A stretch of 64,000 nt of DNA from an uncultured Erwinia sp. (GTDB lineage: Bacteria > Pseudomonadota > Gammaproteobacteria > Enterobacterales > Enterobacteriaceae), in the NCBI GenBank assembly GCA_945290265.1, contig CALYQW010000004.1:124001-188000 (forward strand). Direction: 5' to 3'. The stretch's first letter is position 1. Every line of letters begins with the position of its first letter. Positions 59,318 through 64,000 of the stretch are shown here, piece after piece. Made by a program: the position numbers and the translations under genes. Under the pieces are notes generated by a model. The model was not told the DNA's origin, made no database searches, and worked only from the letters and a program-made list of their open reading frames with translations.

Positions 59318-60538
59318 ATGTCATTCAAAATAAAAAAATTTGTTATGAGCAATGGAGAACGCGGTTGCTTAATTCTCAACAAAGAAACACTGCTACCAGT
59401 TTACTATCAGAACCTTTATCTCACAACTAATGTCAGGAACAGAAGTGCGACTGCATCTACGATGGAGATAGTCGCAACGAATCTACTTATCCTTAGCAAT
59501 TTTATGGAAAGTAGGAAAATCAACATCATTGATAGGATTGAAACCAAGCGGTTCCTAAGTGTAGCCGAAGTCGATGACCTGATACGGTATGCAAAGCAAC
59601 GATTCGATCAACAAAAAATCACGAATGTAAGATTACTAAAAGGAAAGCAGATTGCTACCAGAACTTTTAGTTACAGGATACACGTTTTTTCAAGCTATCT
59701 AAATTGGTTGTGCGGATTGATCCATTCTATGAAGGGAATCCATGCCAGATATGAAGTCGAAAGTTTCATTGAAAGCATAAAGGCGCACATCCCGCGAAAT
59801 CGCTCACTCAGCATCAATGACAGAACTGACAAATCGATAAGTGAAGAACAAATAAAAACTCTGTTTAAGCTGTTGGAAGTCGGAGGGAGTCAAAACCCTT
59901 TTCAGAAGGAGGTTCAAGTGAGGAATAGGCTCATTTTTACCTTGTTACTGAATTGCGGATTGAGAGCAGGTGAGTTACTAAATCTTAAAGTAAATGATCT
60001 AAATCTTATAAATAACACACTGAGTATCTTCAGAAGACATGACTGCATTGAAGACCGGAGGCTAAATCAGCCATTAGTCAAAACCGGCGAAAGGATAATC
60101 CCATTGTCAGACGAGTTAGTGATGGAGATCTTCGATTACATACAAACTTGTAGAAGTAAAACCACTAAAAAGAAAAAACATGACTTCCTGTTTGTAACTC
60201 ACAGCGCAGGTAAAACGGTAGGAGAACCATTATCTGTTTCAGCATATGAGAAAATAATTTCAACTATTAAAAAAGCAAGCCCGGAATTAAAGAGTTTATC
60301 GGGGCATAGATTGAGGCATTCATGGAACTATTTCTATTCAAATGAAATTGATAGTTCAAATTTGGAAATCAGTCGAAAATCAGGATTGAGATGCTATCTC
60401 ATGGGCTGGTCAAAAGATTCTAAAATGTCTGAAAACTATAATTTCAAACATATATCAGAAAAAGAAAAAGAAGTTATTGGAAGAGTATATGAATCTTTGA
60501 AAAAGATAACTGAGGGGCAATATAATGGAAACATGTAA
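59318..60538 (+). CDS. Tyrosine recombinase 1 of the island operon
   Basis: A 406-aa integrase-fold recombinase with a SAM-like N-terminal domain (about residues 45-160) and a complete catalytic domain: Arg216 (LNCGLRAGEL), His330 and Arg333 (GHRLRHS), Trp364 (LMGWSKDS) and nucleophile Tyr374 (ENYN). GGAGG lies nine bases before the ATG. It overlaps the second recombinase by 14 bases. Size and place are like TnpA of Tn554 or the first protein of RIT trios, and possibly GmtY of gamma-mobile-trio elements. AT-rich, with frequent AGA codons that the target tRNA-Arg would read. Confidence 0.88.
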   Translation: MSFKIKKFVMSNGERGCLILNKETLLPVYYQNLYLTTNVRNRSATASTMEIVATNLLILSNFMESRKINIIDRIETKRFLSVAEVDDLIRYAKQRFDQQKITNVRLLKGKQIATRTFSYRIHVFSSYLNWLCGLIHSMKGIHARYEVESFIESIKAHIPRNRSLSINDRTDKSISEEQIKTLFKLLEVGGSQNPFQKEVQVRNRLIFTLLLNCGLRAGELLNLKVNDLNLINNTLSIFRRHDCIEDRRLNQPLVKTGERIIPLSDELVMEIFDYIQTCRSKTTKKKKHDFLFVTHSAGKTVGEPLSVSAYEKIISTIKKASPELKSLSGHRLRHSWNYFYSNEIDSSNLEISRKSGLRCYLMGWSKDSKMSENYNFKHISEKEKEVIGRVYESLKKITEGQYNGNM

Positions 60539-61838
60539 TCTAATAAAAGAGAATCTGGTTTTTGCAACGATGCAGGCGTATAGCTTCAAGCTTTCTGATA
60601 CCAAATGGCAATTAGATAAAGAGACTTGTATTTTCCCACATAAGATTGCCGACAAAATGCCAGAGTCGATGCGTATTGGTTACCTTACTACCTTGGCTTA
60701 CTTTTCGGCTGAATATAGTGCAGGTTACACAAAAAACATAAACCAGATTTTTAGTCAATGGTTAGGAATGGTAGACATTAAGACGATAGATGCTAATGCG
60801 GTTTATCAATTTAATGTTAGTTTAGGCCCTGAGAAAAACTATAAACTAAATTCTATAAAGAAGTTTCTAACGAAGTGGAAAAAACTCGGTTATGTGGGAG
60901 TAGAAAACTCCGCTCTAAGAATGCTGGAAAAAATAAAAATTAAAACTAATTTGACAGGAGAAGCCGTAAAACGAAGAGATCCAAATAGTGGACCGCTAAC
61001 TGGAGAAGAGCTGGAAGTCGTTCTTAAGAGTATCAGCAATTTTTTAAAAGAAGATAAAATTCCCATGTATCTTTATTGCTATGTCATTCTTTTAGCAACA
61101 ACGGGAAGGAGGCCTTTACAGTTAACCTCATTAAAAGCAAAAGATCTCATCAGAACGGGAGAAGGTTGCTTTCTAAATATACCGAAAGTTAAACAAAGGA
61201 AGGACTTTAGAAGTGAGTTTAGCATGGTAAATATCGATGACTGCCTTAATGAAAAACTAACAACCTTGATTTATATGAATCAAAGATATATCGAAGATAG
61301 TATTAATCAGAAGATTAGTCATATAAAAAATGAATTACCTATATTCATGGACTACAAAAAAAACGTATCAATTCAGTCTGGTCAAAGTTTAGATACCATT
61401 ATGGCAAGTGATTTTTTACATATGAAGAATTCATTTATCTCGAAGAAATTAAGTGCTTTGACTACTAAATTTAACATTGGGTTATCGAGAAATAACGAAC
61501 ATATGCGACTTAATGCAAGACGATTTAGGTATACCCTTGGATCACGTTTAGCAAAGGAAGGAGCCTCAGTTGATGTGATAGCTAAAGCATTAGACCATAA
61601 ATCTATTAACTCATCAGGGATATACGTAAAAAATAGCCCAGATAATGTTCACGATATTGATATGAAACTTCATTCATTTTTTGAACCTCTATCGAAGATA
61701 TTTCAGGGTAGCGATAGCACACAGAACAAGAAGCTATTTAAAGAATATGTTTTAAATTCTTTTGGATTTACTGATTGTAAACACGAACACGTAGAGTGTC
61801 TTACCTGCAAAAACTTTAGAGCCTGGAGTTCTGAATGA
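60525..61838 (+). CDS. Tyrosine recombinase 2 of the island operon
   Basis: A 437-aa recombinase with Arg195/196 (TTGRRPLQL), Arg335 (ARRFRYTLG), His358 (LDHKS) and nucleophile Tyr367 (SGIYVKN). In box II the usual catalytic His is replaced by Arg332 and the following His by Tyr336, so its chemistry or partner may be altered. The C-terminus ends in a Cys/His cluster (CKHEHVECLTC) that could bind zinc. Overlaps its upstream partner by 14 bp and the next gene by 4. Same general fold as recombinases in multi-integrase transposons. Confidence 0.85.
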   Translation: METCNLIKENLVFATMQAYSFKLSDTKWQLDKETCIFPHKIADKMPESMRIGYLTTLAYFSAEYSAGYTKNINQIFSQWLGMVDIKTIDANAVYQFNVSLGPEKNYKLNSIKKFLTKWKKLGYVGVENSALRMLEKIKIKTNLTGEAVKRRDPNSGPLTGEELEVVLKSISNFLKEDKIPMYLYCYVILLATTGRRPLQLTSLKAKDLIRTGEGCFLNIPKVKQRKDFRSEFSMVNIDDCLNEKLTTLIYMNQRYIEDSINQKISHIKNELPIFMDYKKNVSIQSGQSLDTIMASDFLHMKNSFISKKLSALTTKFNIGLSRNNEHMRLNARRFRYTLGSRLAKEGASVDVIAKALDHKSINSSGIYVKNSPDNVHDIDMKLHSFFEPLSKIFQGSDSTQNKKLFKEYVLNSFGFTDCKHEHVECLTCKNFRAWSSE

Positions 61839-63466
61839 CCAATGTGATTTTATTCGAGCCAATCAATGCTAACAACCCAAATTTAAATGTTGAGGATTTT
61901 ATTAAATTTTGCAAGGGTAATGTTTTCAACTCTAAGTTAGCCAGTTCATGGGAAAACCACGTATGGAAGGGATGTTACAGATTCAACAAGTTTGACATGA
62001 AAAATAATCGAACTAGCAAAGATAAATTAGATGATGGTTTCATTGATTTTGCTAAAGCTTATATGTTTCATATTCATTCTTTTAACAAGTCAAAATCAAA
62101 CCAGAATGCTTTGGCAATGTTGAAGATCGTTGAGTTTGTGCTATTGAAATCATACGGTGAAGCTAATGTAGTCAAGTGTAATAATAACATTTTTGATGAG
62201 TGTGTAAGAGTAGCAACGGCTAAATATACGAAATTAACAGCAGTTGGAATTGGTAAGGAACTTGAGAAACTATGTTTATTTTTGAGTGAAAACAGAATGA
62301 CAAGCTCATCATACTTTTTTTGGGTAAATCCGCTAAGGCATAAAATAACTCAGAGCTGGCAAGGTTATGAATCCTCGCTGGAGGGGCACTCAAAATTACC
62401 AGATATAAAATCCGTCATAGCCATTGCGGAGATTTTCTCAAAAGATGAAAGCCAACTGTCTGTGAGGGACATTTTCACAACGTCTGTTCTTGCACTGCTG
62501 ATGTGTGCACCAGGACGAATCTCGGAAATTTTAAGCCTTCCTGCGGATTGTGCGATTACAGAGCATGATGAGAACGGCATTGAACGATATGGTTTAAGGT
62601 TTTTTTCAGCGAAGGGGTATGCTGGAGACATCAAATGGATTCCTTCAGTAATGGTCCCTGTAGCTAAAAAGGCCATAGTCCGGTTGAGAAAGTTGTCCAC
62701 CCATCCAAGGTTTGTCGCAAAAACGATGGAAGGGAAGGTCCCTGAGTCATCCAGACATGAACTCTTTAGTAAAAAGCCTAAAAATTTTCCCTGGTATGAT
62801 GAAGAGAAGAAAATCGAATATTCAAATGCTTTGTGTCTTTTATTTGAGGGGCAGTTATGTAAGAAAACGAGCAAACATTTGGCACCTTTGTTCAGACCCA
62901 CTGCTCAGTTTTTTAGATCGGATATTAATGCCTTTGCAAGTATCAAAGGCACTACCAACCTGTTTAAAAGACACGGTTATATTAACGAAGACGGTAGCCC
63001 ATATTCGCTAAGAACGCATCAGTTGAGACATTTACTAAATACTTTTTCCCAGATCAGCGGTATGGACGAGTTTAGCATTGCCAGATGGTCTGGAAGGAAG
63101 CTGGTCTCACAAAATGTTTCCTACGATCACCGATCACACTTACAAATGATCAATCTCATGAAAGATAAAACTTCAATCGGAGCCGGTAACAGTCATAGGA
63201 AAAAAGAAATAGCTGTTATGGACATAACTGATTTCGATTTATTGAATGATGGAGCTGTGCTCGTCACTAAGCATGGTTACTGCAAGCACTCATATGTTTT
63301 TGAGCCTTGTAGTTATTATCCCTTACAAGACTCTGGAACGGATGATGGCCAACTAATGATGATACACGCTAAAATTCTTGAAAAAACCAATTATGATAAA
63401 AATGATGGGAACGTTAATGCTGATAAATGGTATAAGTTTCAAACTAAAATAATAAAAGGAGAATAA
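61835..63466 (+). CDS. Tyrosine recombinase 3 of the island operon (long)
   Basis: A 543-aa recombinase, larger than the usual integrase because of a ~170-residue N-terminal extension before the catalytic domain. Arg228 (APGRISEIL), His395 and Arg398 (RTHQLRHLL), Trp418 (ARWSGRK) and nucleophile Tyr430 (NVSYDH) are present. A Cys/His-containing tail (HGYCKHSYVFEPCSYYP) follows. The start overlaps the stop of recombinase 2 (ATGA). It resembles the large second or third recombinase of Tn554-like (TnpB) and gamma-mobile-trio (GmtZ) modules, but I cannot assign it to one. Confidence 0.82.
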   Translation: MTNVILFEPINANNPNLNVEDFIKFCKGNVFNSKLASSWENHVWKGCYRFNKFDMKNNRTSKDKLDDGFIDFAKAYMFHIHSFNKSKSNQNALAMLKIVEFVLLKSYGEANVVKCNNNIFDECVRVATAKYTKLTAVGIGKELEKLCLFLSENRMTSSSYFFWVNPLRHKITQSWQGYESSLEGHSKLPDIKSVIAIAEIFSKDESQLSVRDIFTTSVLALLMCAPGRISEILSLPADCAITEHDENGIERYGLRFFSAKGYAGDIKWIPSVMVPVAKKAIVRLRKLSTHPRFVAKTMEGKVPESSRHELFSKKPKNFPWYDEEKKIEYSNALCLLFEGQLCKKTSKHLAPLFRPTAQFFRSDINAFASIKGTTNLFKRHGYINEDGSPYSLRTHQLRHLLNTFSQISGMDEFSIARWSGRKLVSQNVSYDHRSHLQMINLMKDKTSIGAGNSHRKKEIAVMDITDFDLLNDGAVLVTKHGYCKHSYVFEPCSYYPLQDSGTDDGQLMMIHAKILEKTNYDKNDGNVNADKWYKFQTKIIKGE

Positions 63467-63892
63467 ATGGCTAAACATATTACTGGTTATGATGAAAAAT
63501 TGATAATGAAAGTTATCAATACATGGAATGAGGATGAGAAGCTGACCTGGGAGGCTTTATGTGACGAGTTGATAAAGATAATTGGGAAGAGACCTTCGAG
63601 GCAATCTTTAAGTTGTCATGTTAAAATTGCGGATTGTTTTAATTCAAAAAAGGAGCTTCTCAAGTCTGGTGTGAAAGAAACATGTGCGGTTAAACCTGCT
63701 AATTTGAAGATTGCTTGTCAGAGAATAAAAAGGCTCGAAACTGAAAACGAAGCTTTGATAGCATTGAATAACAGATATTTAGAGCAGTTTAAGATATGGC
63801 TGTATAACTCTCATTTAAAGCAAATAACAATCGATGAGCTTAATCGTCCTTTACCTAAAAAAGATATTCAAAAAGAAATTGATAGGTTTTAG
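63467..63892 (+). CDS. Small coiled-coil protein ending the recombinase operon
   Basis: A 141-aa protein whose ATG directly follows the stop of recombinase 3 (TAAATG), with GGAG inside the preceding codons. The N-terminal half looks like a small helical or HTH domain (LTWEALCDELIKIIGKRPSR, QSLSCHVKI). The C-terminal half is a likely coiled coil (RIKRLETENEALIALNNRYL). It is like TnpC of Tn554, a small accessory protein after two recombinases, and could be the equivalent of GmtX. Probable accessory factor for recombination. No catalytic motif seen. Confidence 0.68.
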   Translation: MAKHITGYDEKLIMKVINTWNEDEKLTWEALCDELIKIIGKRPSRQSLSCHVKIADCFNSKKELLKSGVKETCAVKPANLKIACQRIKRLETENEALIALNNRYLEQFKIWLYNSHLKQITIDELNRPLPKKDIQKEIDRF

Positions 63893-63927
63893 CTATTGAC
63901 ATGATTGAATGTTATGATATTTCTTTA

Positions 63928-63944
63928 AATGTCAGGATGACATT
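63928..63944. promoter_or_regulatory. 7-bp dyad before the last gene
   Basis: AATGTCA-GGA-TGACATT is a perfect inverted repeat 21 bp before the next start codon, where an operator for that gene would sit. Confidence 0.45.
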
Positions 63945-63965
63945 CACAACAGCAAGGATGCTACT

Positions 63966-64000
63966 ATGAATAAATTAAACAGATATTTGCCAGATCAGAA
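63966..64000 (+). CDS. Start of an unidentified gene (cut by window end)
   Basis: An ATG preceded by AAGGA seven bases upstream opens a frame reading MNKLNRYLPDQ before the window ends. Only about 11 codons are visible, so the product cannot be named. It is the first gene after the recombinase operon and may be the first cargo gene. Confidence 0.5.
   Translation, partial: MNKLNRYLPDQ

Larger units (their letters stand above)
55705..64000. mobile_element. Integrative genomic island at tRNA-Arg (left end)
   Basis: Starting at the tRNA-Arg 3' end the sequence leaves the conserved core order and becomes AT-rich. It holds a P4-type integrase, an AlpA-type regulator, unknown genes and an operon of three further tyrosine recombinases. 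The right end, the second attachment repeat and most cargo are outside the window, so the size and class (integrative element, satellite phage remnant or composite) cannot be judged. Confidence 0.85.

Noticed and set aside
63896..63918. Promoter TTGACA with TATGAT before the last gene
   Set aside because: The two boxes are only 11 bp apart, too close for sigma70. The -35-like box alone is not evidence.

Overview
The window is chromosomal DNA of an enterobacterium of the Erwiniaceae (Erwinia/Pantoea group). From the first base to about 55.8 kb the gene order follows the Escherichia coli ppiD-to-argU segment: ppiD, ybaV, queC, decR, mdlAB, glnK-amtB, tesB, ybaY, atl, ffs, hha-tomB, acrAB/acrR, priC, ybaN, apt, dnaX-ybaB-recR, htpG, adk, hemH, gsk, ybaL, fsr, ushA, ybaK, ybaP, copA, cueR, ybbJ-qmcA, cnoX, ybbO, purEK, lpxH, ppiB, cysS, adhP, ybcJ, folD, tRNA-Arg. 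The proteins are clearly related to, but diverged from, the E. coli ones. An EsaI/EsaR-type quorum-sensing pair also points to Pantoea/Erwinia. The species is an inference.

Backbone, 0-46 kb: envelope, transport and replication/repair genes, with many regulatory sites readable in the sequence. These are a sigma54 promoter and NtrC site before glnK-amtB, an AcrR operator between acrA and acrR, a Zur-like operator before the zinc-free ribosomal proteins rpmE2-rpmJ2, the dnaX frameshift cassette, a sigma32 promoter before htpG, a CueR operator before copA, and a PurR box before purE. RNA genes are the 4.5S SRP RNA (ffs) and a probable ChiX-type sRNA on the plus strand between ybaK and ybaP. Departures from the E. 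coli order include an EamA exporter divergent from decR, absence of mscK, a LysR regulator facing a PP-loop ATPase before adk, and a LysR-type regulator between copA and cueR.

Quorum-sensing insert, 46.2-48.6 kb: an AT-rich segment between ybbO and purK holds convergent luxI (esaI-like) and luxR (esaR-like) genes overlapping at their 3' ends. A helically phased 11-bp tandem repeat lies before luxI and a lux-box-like dyad before luxR.

Genomic island, 55.8 kb to the window end: tRNA-Arg(UCU) is the attachment site. It is followed by a P4-type integrase, an unknown gene coupled to it, an AlpA-type regulator, another unknown gene, and then a tightly packed operon of three different tyrosine recombinases plus a small coiled-coil protein. 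A parS-like 18-bp palindrome and a 14-bp direct repeat sit just before that operon. A further gene begins at the very end, so the island and its cargo continue outside the window. The four-gene recombinase operon with its palindrome is the best candidate for an incompletely described system. It resembles, without being clearly identical to, Tn554 TnpABC, RIT trios and gamma-mobile-trio modules.
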